Positions 1-12,260 of a stretch of DNA of 64,000 nt are shown here, in pieces. Below the pieces are notes generated by a model, which saw nothing but the letters and a program-made list of their open reading frames with translations, ran no database searches and had not been told where the DNA came from. This stretch comes from Schistocephalus solidus (Eukaryota; Platyhelminthes; Cestoda; Diphyllobothriidea; Diphyllobothriidae): contig WEDG01001053.1 of the NCBI GenBank assembly GCA_017591395.1, positions 62,001 through 126,000 on the forward strand, given 5' to 3'. Positions within the stretch are counted from its first letter, which is position 1. Every line of letters begins with the position of its first letter. The translations under genes and the position numbers were made by a program.

Positions 1-431
1 ATCCTTACCAGCACTAATTTTGTGGTTTTAGATGTTGACCCAATATTTTTATCTCTAAGTAAAGCAAGGAAACATATGTTTAAATGTTCAGCCAGCCGGC
101 AATGTCAGCTGGTATCGGCAGCAAGTTTGGACGAATAAAGGTTTTCCTTAATGATTATCTGTCGAACTTTAACAGGTAGAATCCCCTAGATGAATTGCTA
201 TCACGCCATCACAAGAACTTTCGTCATTTCATTGTACTCCTGTCCGTACCCCTTAAGCGAACGCACTCAAACGATGGAAACTAGATGCCCTACTTTCACA
301 GTATTTTTTCTAGTTGAACCGTCATGGGTGGGTGAGAAAGTTTTAAGTCAAAAGTAGACAAACCGTTATGTAGGCAGGAATATAAAATTGTCCTGAACGT
401 GTACCCGAGGTGACAGATCCTGTACATTTGT

Positions 432-660
432 CGATGAACGCTCACCAATCGCTACAGGAACTCACTCGTCCCGTTCTGCCTTGGGACTCACTCTCGAACC
501 CCGCCAGCAGCCGCAAAGCTGTTAATATCGTAGGCAGATGAACCTTGTCGGCAAAGACAAGGGAAACTGGAATGGGCATTTCTGACTCATTAGTCGTCAT
601 TAGCCTGTTATACCCAACCCCAAGTGGTGGACCACCCGAGGCTTGAACATAAAATTGTTA
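432..660 (-). mobile_element. tRNA-derived SINE, minus orientation
   Basis: It contains the reverse of the family tail (GATGAACGCTCACCAATCGC), then the body (GACTCATTAGTCGTCATTAG), CCCAACCCCAAGTGGTGGAC and the B-box side (GAGGCTTGAAC). Most of the unit is present. Confidence 0.75.
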
Positions 661-846
661 TCAATATGGATCCGAAGTGACAGACCGTTTGCAGTCAGTG
701 TACAATCTGATAAAATGTTGAAATTCTGAAGTGCGTTTTCGAACGGGAAGGATTATATGCGTGAGCTTGTAGCATTGAGTATTGTTAAGTATAAACATAT
801 GATATTTCAGTCATGCCAGGAAGTCCGCTTATGAATCTTTTGGCAC

Positions 847-1011
847 CTGCGCAAGATACACTTTGTGACAAGAAATTAGTAACACTTTTTTACATTTTAC
901 TTTTTACTTTTTACATTTTTACTTTTTAACATTTTACATTTTTACATTTTTTTACATTTACATTTACTGCGCAAGATACACTTTGTGACAAGAAATTAGT
1001 AACACTTTTTT
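847..1011. repeat. 44-base direct repeat with 120-base period around a TTTTACATT tract
   Basis: CTGCGCAAGATACACTTTGT ... AACACTTTTT occurs identically at 847 and 967. Between them lies low-complexity sequence of TTTTACATT units. It looks like a recent local duplication or slippage. Confidence 0.9.
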
Positions 1012-1469
1012 TACATTTACTGTTTATGCCCTTATAAGCTCAAATATTTTTTATGTAAAACACGTTCGAGATTTCCTTTCTTGTACTCATTTGGTTGCAA
1101 ATCACGCTTTATACTTTCCATATCTGCAAATCTGTTCATTCTTCTATGCCTATCAGATATAAATGATGATGTAATGCATGCAAGATGTTATGGATGGGGA
1201 CTATATCGTTGCTTTATCAACGTTATAAATAAACGGAGATATACAATGTCATTTTGCTAGAAAGTCTATGGTCCTATAAATTTCATGGTTTTTGGACTTT
1301 TCAAAACCTGATGAATGCTTTTGTTCAAAAATTCCGCTTGTTTTTTTGTCACAGGGCAGTCCTTTCCCGTGTACCATAAGAGACCACAAAGCTCCTAATT
1401 TACAAGTTCAAAGTTATTTATTTTCTTTGGTTTCTTCAAAGCAGCGCCATAAGATTATGCTATCAACTG

Positions 1470-1680
1470 CTCCCTGTTTCCCTTATCGGCCGCATCCAAC
1501 TCGATATGTCTGTTTATGCATGACTCATCTGAGTGCATCGCCTCGAGGAACTCTCGAACCTTTCTTGAAGGGACAGGCAGCGACAATCCGAGTTTTATCC
1601 CAAGCGAAGGCGTGCCCGGTGTCTAGAGTGTGCATAGCTTCTTGGGACAGATGGTCCCGCCTCTTTACTGCCAACTGATG
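1470..1680 (-). pseudogene. Penelope-like element relic: GIY-YIG endonuclease C-terminal end
   Basis: On the minus strand RKVREFLEAMHSDESCINRH then IELDAADK is read, close to the REFLEAWHSD..CINRHI.L signature at the end of PLE GIY-YIG endonucleases. The upstream frame is shifted. Confidence 0.6.
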
Positions 1681-2359
1681 TTCTTAGATGCGTGTAAGAA
1701 TAAATCCACCCCTGACATTACTGATAGGTTTTGTCCTTAATCAGTCCCTCCAATTGTATGTTTCTTCTTCTTTTCAGTAACTCTACGGAATCTGCCATAG
1801 TGCGAAAGTTGCTCTGACAGAATACCATTTTGTGTGATGTAATATAGTTCGTAATTTTTTTAATAACTTCGGTGGACCAGAGCTCAAATGACGAGATACT
1901 AGTAATTGTAAAGAACTTCAGGATATAGTTATCCAATTATGCTATTCTTATTCCATCTATTTGTTTGCCTTAAAATAAATGTGTGCTTCCTCGTGATTTG
2001 CAGATATGAAAAGTATAAAGCCTGTAGTCTGCATAGCTGAAGAGCAATTATAATTAGAGATCGGTCTCAAACTTTGTCTGGAAGGGAAATACCTCTGAAA
2101 ACTTCAAGAAAGGCGTGATTTGCAACCCTTATGCTCGTTAGGTTAAGCATTCGCTGTTGGGTTAGTAGGGTCACACACTATATTTCGTTGGTGGTAGGAG
2201 AACCAAAGTACCGGGTAAAATTGCAACTTTCCAAGCGGCGACTATTAGGACGCAGCAGTAGTTTCGAAATGCATCCATTTCAATTTGATACCGCAAGATC
2301 GCACAGACTGTGACTCATTCTTACTCCCGTTAAGGTTCCGAATAAAATTGAGTCAGGTC

Positions 2360-2645
2360 AGCCAGGAATGGTATCGCGCATGCTGGTCGGCGTGAGGTAA
2401 AGCCTCCGGATTTCCCAATCCACATACTCGTCTGGGCAACAAACTATTGTTCGACCAAACTAACCTGGCAACGAATGTCAACCCTAACGAAAGCAAGGGA
2501 TAGGGTTAGCATAAGTTTGGCGCTATCCTTTTCTTCATTCAGTCTCATCCATAAAAATCCTATTACCGCCGATCCCGTATTACTCGCTGATCTATCCTTT
2601 GTTCCCTGGGCTGGGGCACATAGAACACTCTTGCCCGCTTATCTT
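2360..2645 (-). repeat. Dispersed repeat (family U), minus copy
   Basis: The reverse complement of 2365-2400 contains TTTACCTCACGCCGACCAGC, matching TTTACCTCACGCCGACCAAT at 48045 and its counterpart at 17785. CTATCCTTTGTTCCCTGGG near 2592 matches 18105 in direct orientation, so the copy is rearranged. Confidence 0.6.
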
Positions 2646-3081
2646 GTTTACTAAGTTCACTTTGCTGCAAACATGGAGTTTGATCATCTTTGTCATTCCT
2701 AAGCATTTTGACTAAACAGGCAATTAAAACAAGCCTATTCAACGTGATATATCGGGTATCCATAATCTTGCTGAATTGGTTTATTTGCAGTTCTGCTAAT
2801 TCCGCATGCTTATAAAACTAGGCTAAACGGTCTATGTATAGCCCTTTCTATCGCTTAAGTTACATATATAGAAATTTTAAGTTGACCGAAGACGAGAGAA
2901 GTAATTACTGATCGTTCGCCGAAACTACTGTTGGAAGTACGTAGTCTCACACTTCAGTAGCGAAATAAAATTTCCGTATTTGGGCATTTCGATAATGCTT
3001 TTAAAATATGTGCATTTTAACCTTGTTTTCACCCACGTTTTAGGTGCAACCTACTGAGCAATATGTATTTGAAGAGTGTAC

Positions 3082-3087
3082 TTTATT
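3082..3087 (-). terminator. Poly(A) signal of candidate G2
   Basis: AATAAA on the minus strand, 59 bases after the stop at 3146-3148. Confidence 0.4.
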
Positions 3088-3145
3088 TATGGAAACCCAT
3101 AGCAATCACGCAAAAACTACCTAAAATATGGAGTACAAGCCACGG

Positions 3146-3987
3146 TTATGCATGCTTCTTCACGGCGGCGTATTCAATTTGCCTTATTTCCTCCATAAAT
3201 GCGTCCACGGATTCCGAATCGACGGACACAAGGATTTTTGTTAATGGTTCGTATTCGGCGACTTCCCTGGGCCTTTCTGTAAGCAATTTCTTTTCTTCAA
3301 TGTACTAAAATAAAGGTATGGAAAGCAGACATAACTAGGCAAATCAGATCAACCTTTTATGACTAAGAAGCTAAGCGAGATTTTTTCAGTTATTTCAAAG
3401 CCAATGTTTATGCACAGACAAGGTGCTTTATCATTCAAGATAAGGCTATAGCATGTAGTTCGGGTGTGTTTAATATTTAGAACTCGCTACTTCATTTGTT
3501 TAAGTAGGCGTTGTTTTAGTTAATTTCTTCCTCGGGTTAGGGTTAGGGAGTTAACTTTAAGATTAAGGTTTGAGTTAGCCTTAAGGTTAAGGCTCGCATG
3601 CTTAGCCCCCCACCCATATAACCCCTACTACTACCAATTTCCATAAAAAGCATTCCATGGTTTATCTGTCACTGACCCCGACTGCATACCACATCCTTGC
3701 CTCATCTTATTGTTAATATTAAATGTGTGATTGAACATGAACCTAGCTTTGGCATAAAAAAATTAACTAATTTCTTACAATTTTTACCATAAATAGACAT
3801 AAGCGCAAGCAATGGTACCCATGAGAGATACAAAACCTGAAGAGACAAGTCAGCCTTTATTCTGTTAAAGCTCATCTCCAGAGTAAAAATGCCTATAAAA
3901 CGTATGTCTTTAACGCTACTTCTGAGCTCACTTTTGTCAAATCTGCTAATCTTTCTCTCCGCCACCTGCTTTGTCTCCGATGGCACC
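3146..3987 (-). CDS. Unrecognised gene candidate G2, last two exons
   Basis: The terminal exon, 3276 down to 3146, follows an acceptor GAAATTGCTTACAG. It reads RPREVAEYEPLTKILVSVD... ESVDAFMEEIRQIEYAAVK and then stops. A poly(A) signal lies 59 bases downstream. The preceding exon (about 3987-3937) reads VPSETKQVAERKISRFDK and ends at GTGAGC, leaving one base that joins the next exon in phase to give another Lys. The acidic-helical composition is protein-like. It may be part of the same transcription unit as G1 through alternative 3' ends, but the phases do not join G1 exon 3 directly to this exon. No function is assigned. Confidence 0.35.
3530..3600. repeat. Short telomere-like tract
   Basis: GGGTTAGGGTTAGGGAG is followed by degenerate TTAAGGTT-type units. 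It matches the interior of the MITE family rather than a chromosome end. Confidence 0.5.
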
Positions 3988-4610
3988 CTGGCGTGAAATT
4001 ATCAAATACCAACTGAACGAAACTTCTTCCCAGAAATTATGTCACCTTTTTAAGTTACATTTTGATCAAGAGGTGCTCTCAAAAAAAGAATTATCTTTTG
4101 TTTGACTTACTCGCATTCTCCTTCTGGGAAAAAAATGTGCAGCCGTCTTTGCAAATATGACCATTTTTATGCATTTTCGCCTGTGTATATTTTACTACGA
4201 CTTGAAGATAGCGGACAAATGGCAAACCTATGTCCAGCTTATGGACCAGTATTACACACGCTGGTGATGAGAAAAATGTCAGATAAAAGAGAAAATAATT
4301 CTTGTTAACATAGGTGGTTGAGCATGGTTAGGCGAAAAACGCAAGCAAAATTTTTTCAAAGCATAATCGTGACATAGTAACGTTCTTAACCGTAGGCTAC
4401 CAAAGCCTGGTTTCGAAATCCACGCAGAGATTATTGAGGCTAATTAGCAGACAGTCATTGGAACAGTGTGCTCTGGTCAAATAATTGAGGTTTTTTCGAG
4501 GGAATACATATAAGTTAAACATACGTATAGCTTCCTTCATGACCGATATGTCACAGCTGATGAACATTGTCCCTAAAGACCCTGCTATTTACCGCATACG
4601 GACCATGGAT

Positions 4611-4616
4611 TTTATT
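4611..4616 (-). terminator. Poly(A) signal of candidate G1
   Basis: AATAAA on the minus strand, 80 bases after the proposed stop at 4697-4699. Confidence 0.35.
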
Positions 4617-4696
4617 AGCACTCGATCCTGTTCTGACATCGGGAACCGGACCAACCTCTAGAAACACCTTCAGTTTTAAGTATGTGATCGAGCATG

Positions 4697-5821
4697 TTAG
4701 ACAAAATGGTGATCGCTGGAACAAGAAATTTCTTCGTTTGATCTTTTGAATTCTCCTTCGAATCCATCATCAACTTCCTTTTTTTCATTTTTGATGACAC
4801 AGTGCTGGTCCCTTCGAGTGCGGGGGGAGTATTTTGAGTATATTTGCGTCTTCTATCGTCTACGTGGGTCTTATAGGTACTCGGTGAGGACGTTGGCAAA
4901 GACCAGATTAGAGCGTCATATTTTAGTTTGCTTTCTCCTGTTTTGACGCACCTAGACCCTAACAAAGATATCGCGTATGACCTTAAAACATGATGCTTGC
5001 TATACCGTCCTCATTAACTTTTAATTCAAATGCAGTTAAAGGTGACTGATACTTCATTGTGCAACTCAATTATTTAGTAAGTGGCTCGAAAATGAAACTT
5101 TTTAATGCCTGCTGCAGTTTTGTTTCGAAAGTCATCCAGCCTGCCCCTTAGTTACTGTCCATTACTAGTACCTAAAATTATCCACGGGTTTGTATAAATG
5201 TTTGTTGAAATAAAAGGCTTTCCAAGGCCTCTTCTGTCACTGTTACAATGGGCGTAAAAAAGTTGAGCATTTCTGCTCGATATATTAAACCTTCGTGATG
5301 CTCTGGATTTTCTGAATAAAGAGAAACCCCATTTCCATATGATGGCATTCTCACTAGGGGGAAACATTCTTGTGATTGTTGTCAACAAATAGTTAACCTC
5401 ACTAAAGGGCGAAGGTCGGTGAAGCCGTTTTTCCAAAGCTTGCACTACATTCAGCGGCTTCGTTGTTTCAGCTAACGTAACTGCAATTCCACTATAAGCA
5501 TTGCACAGATGGAAGATTCAGGGTATATTTGCTCTTCCTTGAGTTTGACCTGCTGCTCTACACAAAGGCTATAGAGTTGTCTTCCTTCCCCTGAAGTGAG
5601 GGAAGCATAGACAACCAAGACGATTAGAAGAACTGGGCAGTGTATTTTTAGTTTTTTTTTTGATGACGCTACCTAGATTATGTGGACAGTCGATGGGACT
5701 CCTGTCATGCTGATTGGAAAGAAAAGGCCTCCAGAAGATGTTACCTTACCTGGGAATTTTCTATTCGAACTGAAAGTAGAAGACTCTTGCAGAGCAGATT
5801 TACAGACTATGGTGACCAGCT
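4697..5821 (-). CDS. Unrecognised multi-exon gene candidate G1 (3' part)
   Basis: Phase-consistent exons on the minus strand are 5821-5750 (LVTIVCKSALQESSTFSSNR..., donor GTAAGG), 5590-5507 (EGRQLYSLCVEQQVKLKEEQ...), 5480-5398 (TLAETTKPLNVVQALEKRL...) and 4804-4697 (CVIKNEKKEVDDGFEGEFK..., stop). An AATAAA follows 80 bases after the stop. Composition is Lys/Glu-rich and helix-like, unlike the surrounding chance frames. The join between exons 2 and 3 would need an intron of only 26 bases (5481-5506); otherwise a frameshift lies there. The donor after exon 3 (GTTAAC) is weak. The 5' end was not found. The KPLNVVQ..LE.R..RP stretch vaguely recalls tektins but lacks their RPNVELC signature, so no function is assigned. 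Confidence 0.35.
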
Positions 5822-6034
5822 CTGAATATAATAAAAGTCATCAAGAAACCAAGTGAGGCAAATCTTACTGATAGCTACCGAGCCGCAGCTGAATGATCCA
5901 TTAAAATCCTACTCAGGTCTGTTCCCGCTGTGAGTGGTCATCGAGTGTACGCCTTTCTCAACCCTTTACCCCCTCGCAAAGAACAACGAATGAGGTGGAA
6001 GCATGGTGAGTTTCCGCAAGACTACATATTTCCA

Positions 6035-6205
6035 TGTCCTAACTCTACCTACAACCCTAACCCAAACTTTATCCGTCACCCTAAACTTTAAAGTAACAAT
6101 GATCTTAATCCTTACCTTAATTTCTCTGGTATATAGCATAAAGCTACCTGTATTATGAGGGACCGCTATTCCTCTGTCTTGTCGGAGAGCGCGGCGTGAC
6201 ATATA
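6035..6205. repeat. Diverged MITE fragment
   Basis: CAACCCTAACCC and CACCCTAAACTTTAAAG lead to a degenerate arm (AGCATAAAGCTACCTG ... CTGTCTTGTCGGAGAGCGC). The match to the family is partial. Confidence 0.45.
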
Positions 6206-6209
6206 AAAT

Positions 6210-9200
6210 ATTCCTATTCGGTTACGTTTGCCTTAGCATAAATCAGTGAAACTCCAACAAGTGCCAAGTCCGTTCCGGGGCTTTTTATGGATCTAAGTAA
6301 AATGTTCGGTCAATACTCAAATATCTAGGCTAAATTTATGTAGGGGTGAACATGGACTGTAATTTTACGATCAACACAGAATGCCTTTGTTCATTGGAAG
6401 TCTTATTTTGGCTGATAGAGGACTTCATGCATAGTAAGTGGTAAAATTAAAATCCCCCGATCCGATTTGGCAATGAAGGCTTTGCCAGTACAAAGTTCAA
6501 GTTTGAGTTTTGATTGGTGCGGTCTTCGTACTCACAGAGACAGTTTTAAAATTGTCAAAATGAGTGGGGAATACAAAGTAGCTGGACTTTTTTAATTTTG
6601 GCTCGGAGCTCAATTCAGTACATTCTGGTCGGTGTCACTTGGTTGTGATCGGTCCAAAAGCAACCTAATAACGCTTACGCTCACAGGGGCCTAATAAACG
6701 TTACATTAATGTCACTAAAATATACTCGTTAGAGTTTTTTTCCTGAAGATATTTTTTGAACACAAAAGGCCTACGAAATCAAGGGATTAAAAACATCAAC
6801 ACATATAGCAGTCTGGTATGAGTCTTTGACACAAGGAACGCACTTACAAATCTCTTTCTCCAAATCCAAGGTGAAAAACTTCCATTACCAGCTGATGTCT
6901 GCGAGCTAACTTTTAGGTTTACATGCGTTGCTTGTAAACAAAAACAGAGCCTAAGCTAACCAGATATTTAGCATAATTTATTTGTACTATGCGTTTCGAA
7001 CAGTTGCCAAACAAATATTCTTATCCTGAAGACTATCCACATCTCGAATGTAATATAGGTGCTTTAACTAATGTCCTCGGACAGATTAAACAACATTAGT
7101 AGCCCTATACTAAATAAGCGGGCAAAACGCCTTTTTAGATGACAAAAGACTGCTAGGAGAAGCTTTTTTCCTTGGTTTCTAGATGAAGGATTGTTTAGTT
7201 TTCATGAAGACATTTGAGTGTTGCTGTGTTGCAATTGCTGCCTTTATGTTTGATAACCACCCTGTTCAGTTACTGATGGCCTTGAAAACAGCATTGGACC
7301 GTCGCCCAGAGTCGTCAAAGGTCGATATCCTTGAAGTGGTACAACTGTCTAAATAACTCTGCTTTTAGTTTTTACTCTCCAAAACGAGACTGATTTCTCA
7401 TCTCACATTTCATTCAGGAAGCAATGCCACACGTCGTGTCTTTGGTTTATCAGGCAGTCATGAAGCAAAATTACTTACCCGGTTAACAATTTCCTGAACC
7501 TTAGGGGTGTCCTCGTCATTCCGATATTCAAGGTGGACGTAGATAAGTGACATGTTGAAAGCCTAACCCACGCACTGAAGATCGCTGTCTGCTAGAGTAA
7601 TATGAGGCCGCTACTCGACGCTGTAATTGGTACTGACGGTCGTCAACACGGCGCCTTCTGATTGGCTACTACGTGAAACGCGGGTCTCATTGGCTAACTC
7701 ACGTGTCAGCGTTGACCAATGTACCAAAGCAAAACAAAGCTACCGCTTTCTGTGCGTGTATGCCAAGCGAATGCGTAATTTAAGAGCTGTTTGTATGGTC
7801 GAGACCCACTAACGGATCGGCAGACACGGAAACATAAGGGAACGCTCCGGAACTAACCTCACTGATTTATTCGATCAAACATCATAAAACCAAAACAAAG
7901 CTAAATAGGCAGCAGAAAGAAGGAGTTTGTTTTAGGTTTTTTCTTGTGTTCTAAGGAGATTGATGGCGCCCAAAAGATGCTATTTCAATAAACCTATTAT
8001 TATATCGCCGCTGTTGGTAGAAAGTATCTCAAAGACATACTAGCAAAGACCTTCAATAAAACAATCGCCAACATCTTATATTTACCAGTTTTATTACGAT
8101 TATGGTCAAGATGACAAGCCTATATATGGATATATTTTCCCAAAGTCAGCTTCTGTCCAGCACAACTAGATACGAACAGGGTGAGTAAATGCACATGTAG
8201 GGAGGGATCAGTTCATCTGTCATAACAGCTTGCAAAAGTCACTCCAGTGGGCGCAGAGAAAGAGGATCTGTGATGAGGTGAAGTGGTATAATTACACTAT
8301 TAAATGGTCAACGTTGCTGACTTACGAATAGGCCTCAGGCTCAATGCTTTCGTATTGTTTTAACTACGGTGCCAACAAAACTGCTGCGCGAATGGAACTA
8401 GTGTGCGTGAGGCAATTTGCCATGTATCTTTTCTATCCGTACGTCTGGTAGTTCTGTGACACCTGACAGACTACCCATAACGCTTTCTTGGCGCCCAGAT
8501 GGTGACTAGTATTTATAATTTTACGAACTACGCACATCGGGAGGACTTACTTATTACTTTTTTGCATGCAAAAGCAGATGGACAAATAATCTTTTGCGTG
8601 CGAAATCCCCAGACCAGTGCACGTATTTGAAGTGATTGTCACCTTCGAGATTTGGCTCATTGTGGAAAGACGGTTGCATTTGGTGTGTCATCGGGCAGGC
8701 AAATTTGCTCTCTGTGCCAAACTTCAGATTACAATAATTTTTTGGGAGATATTTATGAAATTACATGGAAAAAGATATTTTAAAACGCTACTGGAACATA
8801 TTTTGCGATTTCTTTTTACCATCGCCTCTGTCGTCACCACGACATGAGGGTACCTTTGCATTTCCTGCTTCTACATGTATGCTGTGAGAGGATGATTTTT
8901 GAAAAAAATATATTCATTGTAGAACATATATGCAGAAAAGACGCAATCAAGTATACTTTGCATCCACTAAATATTCAAATTTAGATAGACTAAAGGGTAG
9001 CAGAGGCTACTGCTCTTTAAAAGAAACATTCTTTCTGCAGCAAGGATGAAGGGTTTACATGGAAGTGACACGTCATCAATCCGGTTGGAGAAACCAAAAT
9101 GTTTGCTCCACTTGCTTTGGAAAATCGCTGTTGAGGTCCTAGCAATCAGTCGCATGGAGGCAAGCAATAGACTATTTAGAGGGAATACCAACAAGAAACC

Positions 9201-11290
9201 GAGAGACGGGGAATGACAGTTCTGGTTTAATTTACTTCATCAACTAGTCACATCTGCTACTGGACTTCCTTAACTGATACCTTCTTTACAGTAACTGTAT
9301 GTGTGAAGTTTCCCACAACTTTATTTTGATACATTAGATTCTTAAAATTTTGATCCGCGTATACTGGTAAATACTGTCTTCTACAACAAGTCGTTTAACC
9401 ACAGGTTCAAAGACTGAAAGAATATTTTTGATTTAAGCGCAAGATTTTAACCTTCGAACTGTAATCGAAGGCCTCAGATACTTGGCGATTGTTATCTACA
9501 TTGCAATGGTGGTCATAAGGATAACTTGAGGGTTTCATTAAATTATTTAAGGTTTGCATTTTAACTTTTTCGACGTGGACGTTTGAGAAAAATTTGTTTG
9601 AGGTAGTAATGCGTTTCCTAGGTACCCTGAACTCCTAGAATACTTGAAATTGCAAATTTTTGTAGAATGAATATTTACGAAGGGTGTGAAGTGTATAAGG
9701 AGCTTTACTGAAAAATTCACCGCCAATTCAATTTGCATTAACAAATGGCGTAATTGGTCCATGGGTTTAGGCTGAAATCTAAGTGGTTAGACTTTTCCTG
9801 AATACAAGTGTATGTCTCGAGATAGATCCTTACTAGTTTGTGTATATATACAGGAGAGACTAGGTGACTTAACTCTTGAGACGGACATGAAGATCATCCA
9901 TTTCGTTAAAGTAAACACTCCGACTATATGTATTTGCTAGATCCGTTTCAGAAAATCTCATTTTTGTGGAAAATATCGATTATATTTGTTTCGTTTAGGA
10001 AACCTTTTTTATAAACTTAAGCAGAAATCTACGTTGCTCTAAATTCGGATAATTTTCTAGTTTGCGCATCTGAGCAAGTTTATGAAATAACATGTGCCCC
10101 ATTTGAAAGCTGGGTTTCGGTCTAATGTAAACCATGAGAACAAGATTAAGAGCAAACAGGCAATTTTGAAGCGTAGCCTTTTTATCGATACTACATTTAG
10201 TATTTAAAAATTGAGTTATTTGGTGCCCTACAGACAATTTCTGTTTATATGTGTCATTATTATCATAACGTTTGGCAAAAACGCCATACTGGTCTTAATT
10301 TAACGATCTGCTGCAAGTTGCAACATGTGCACTAATCTTTTTGCTTGTCTTATGTTGGCTTATGTACAATTTAAAAACGGAACACTTGAATCAGTAACAG
10401 TTTGAACAATATTTTAGCATGTATAGGCCACAATTCTGTGCATTAACAATCCTAGAATGAACATATGAGTAGGCAAAGATAGCGAAAATGGCTGCCTCAA
10501 ATCGATTAAAAATCTTTCTCTACTGAATAAGCGCTTATTAAAGTGTATTAGTTAGGTATTTGTCTAACGAATGTCTGCGTTCTTAACTTTTTTTTCTAAC
10601 GTTTAGGTAAAAATGAGGAAGCTTGGTCGTTTTTTCCTTCTTTAAAAATAAGGGATAGTCTCTGCTTCAAATGAAAGAAGGCACAAAGACTGGTCGTATA
10701 AATATCAAGATATTGCGAAAAATGCTAAGCTTCTGCCCGTTCAGTTTTTTTCCTATGCGTTAGTGGAAACTACAGTATGTGGCCTATCTCATAAAACATG
10801 AGCACGGAAATTTTGAAGATTAATTACGGGCAACTAACTTGCTGCAACTTGTATTTATTCGTTTAACTTGTTCCACAAAGTGTTCTGGGTGCAGGCAAAA
10901 TATTTTTTGTGCAAATTTTGGCATAAATGTACAGTATCTGGTTTTTCAGTTATTTTCTTGGCTGTAAGCTATCCCAGGCTAGGTTTGCACATATGTGTGT
11001 ATCTTTCTACGAGAAGAGAGTGGTCTATGCTCGCGAGTTATACCGAGCGTAAGTGTTTGCACTTTAAAATGGATTCTTTTTCTTCACTTAAAGCGGATGA
11101 AGAAAGATGCAAACAAGCAGGGTTATTTCGAAAATCAAACAGATGTTCTGTCGAATTTAAAAATTCAGATTTTCAAATCCGAGTGATTGCATGCCCTAAA
11201 ACGTTGTAATAACATCTGCTGGAAATCTTTTTTAATTCTGGCATTTGTTGTTCGGTGTGGATGCCTTATATAGCCGCCTAAATAGAAAAA
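6210..11290. other. No supported gene
   Basis: AT-rich sequence with only short chance-like frames. The frame at about 8985-9216 (+, MKGLHGSDTSSIRLEKPK...) is mildly protein-like but has no supporting splice or poly(A) context. Confidence 0.5.
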
Positions 11291-11299
11291 ATGAAAAGG

Positions 11300-11402
11300 A
11301 ACCTACCTGTAGACTAAACCCTTACCCTCAACTTAGTTCTAGACATAATTTCGTTGGAATTTAACGTAAATCCATATGCATCGTGGGTGGTTCCTTACCA
11401 GC
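11300..11402. repeat. MITE fragment
   Basis: ACTAAACCCTTACCCTCAAC, TTTCGTTGGAATTTAACGTA and ATCGTGGGTGGTTCC match the family interior and inner arm. It lies about 75 bases upstream of a SINE pair. Confidence 0.55.
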
Positions 11403-11477
11403 TGTTCTTTGAGCGAATATTCGTATATCTTACTGCGAATCAGCCCTCCATGAAAAGGTAGGTCAAATTTTAACTTT

Positions 11478-11648
11478 TTGTTCATGAATGAAGTAGTGCT
11501 CATCGATCTGCATCGATCGATGTGCCTTGGGGCTCACCCTAGAGCCTTCGCAGGCAGTCGCATAGGGACTGGTATTATATGCAGAAAACGGATTCCTGAC
11601 AAAGACCAAGAAGACCAGAACAGCCATTTCTGGCTTATCGATCGTCAT
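11478..11648 (-). mobile_element. SINE fragment, minus orientation
   Basis: It carries GGGGCTCACCCTAGAGCC, then GACAAAGACCAAGAAGACC and GCCATTTCTGGCTTATCGAT, the reverse of the family body. It abuts a plus-oriented copy whose A box starts at 11654, forming a head-to-head pair. Confidence 0.7.
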
Positions 11649-11650
11649 CA

Positions 11651-11925
11651 GCCTAGCTCAGTGGTCTGAGCGCTAGACTTCCTGCCAAAAGGTTGTAGGT
11701 TTGAGCCTCAGGGATTGCAAACAAGCCTGGCTTTGGGTATGCCTGGCTGATGACGACTGAAAAGCTTGAAATTTCCAGTTCAGTCTCCCTTGTTTCGGTT
11801 GGTAATTCCATTCTAAATAGAATATACTTTAAGGTGAATGGCTATTGGTGAGGCTAGAGATTGAGCCCCAAGAAACGACGGGACGAGTTTGTCCTGTAGT
11901 GTGATCGGTGAGTGCCTCTTGAGTG
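11651..11925 (+). mobile_element. SINE with intact tRNA-like head
   Basis: The head has A box TAGCTCAGTGG (11654-11664) and a B box-like GGTTTGAGCC (11698-11707), spaced as in a tRNA. The body follows (GACTGAAAAGCTTGAAATTT), then the tail (GACGGGACGAGTTTGTCC). The acceptor arms do not pair, so it is not a tRNA gene. Confidence 0.75.
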
Positions 11926-12019
11926 CTCACCTATGTTGGGAGACGGTACAACATTTTTTGTACATATAATTATGCTGGAGAGAGTTGAAATGCTTGCAGA
12001 AAGAATAACATTTTGCGTT

Positions 12020-12260
12020 AATTTTCCAGACTTGTCTCCCAGCTCATCGTCAGGCTACTGGGAATGTGCAAAACACTTATCTAATTGGCTGTGTCTAATA
12101 AAGGATTCTACGAATGGCCAATGTCTGCAGCATTACGTGTGTTTCATCTGAGTGCCTTGCCTCCATTAATTCACGATGTTCCCTTGCTTGGCAGGTGTCA
12201 AGAATACGAGGGTTCCCCCAATATCTCGTAACGGTACGCTCTCTCCTAGGTTTTCTTCTA
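12020..12260 (-). mobile_element. PLE relic with hammerhead-like 3' motif
   Basis: Minus strand: NPRILDTCQAREHRELMEAR then HSDETHVMLQTL (about 12245-12140), a diverged GIY-YIG tail. Downstream lies CTGACGA (12053-12047), 20 bases, then GAAA (12026-12023). Confidence 0.5.

Noticed and set aside
3535..3560. True telomere or telomere fusion point (TTAGGG units)
   Set aside because: Only two or three perfect units, and the context matches the interior of the dispersed MITE family.
11654..11710. Possible tRNA gene (A and B boxes present)
   Set aside because: The acceptor arms do not pair and the sequence continues into the repeated SINE body, so it is a SINE head.
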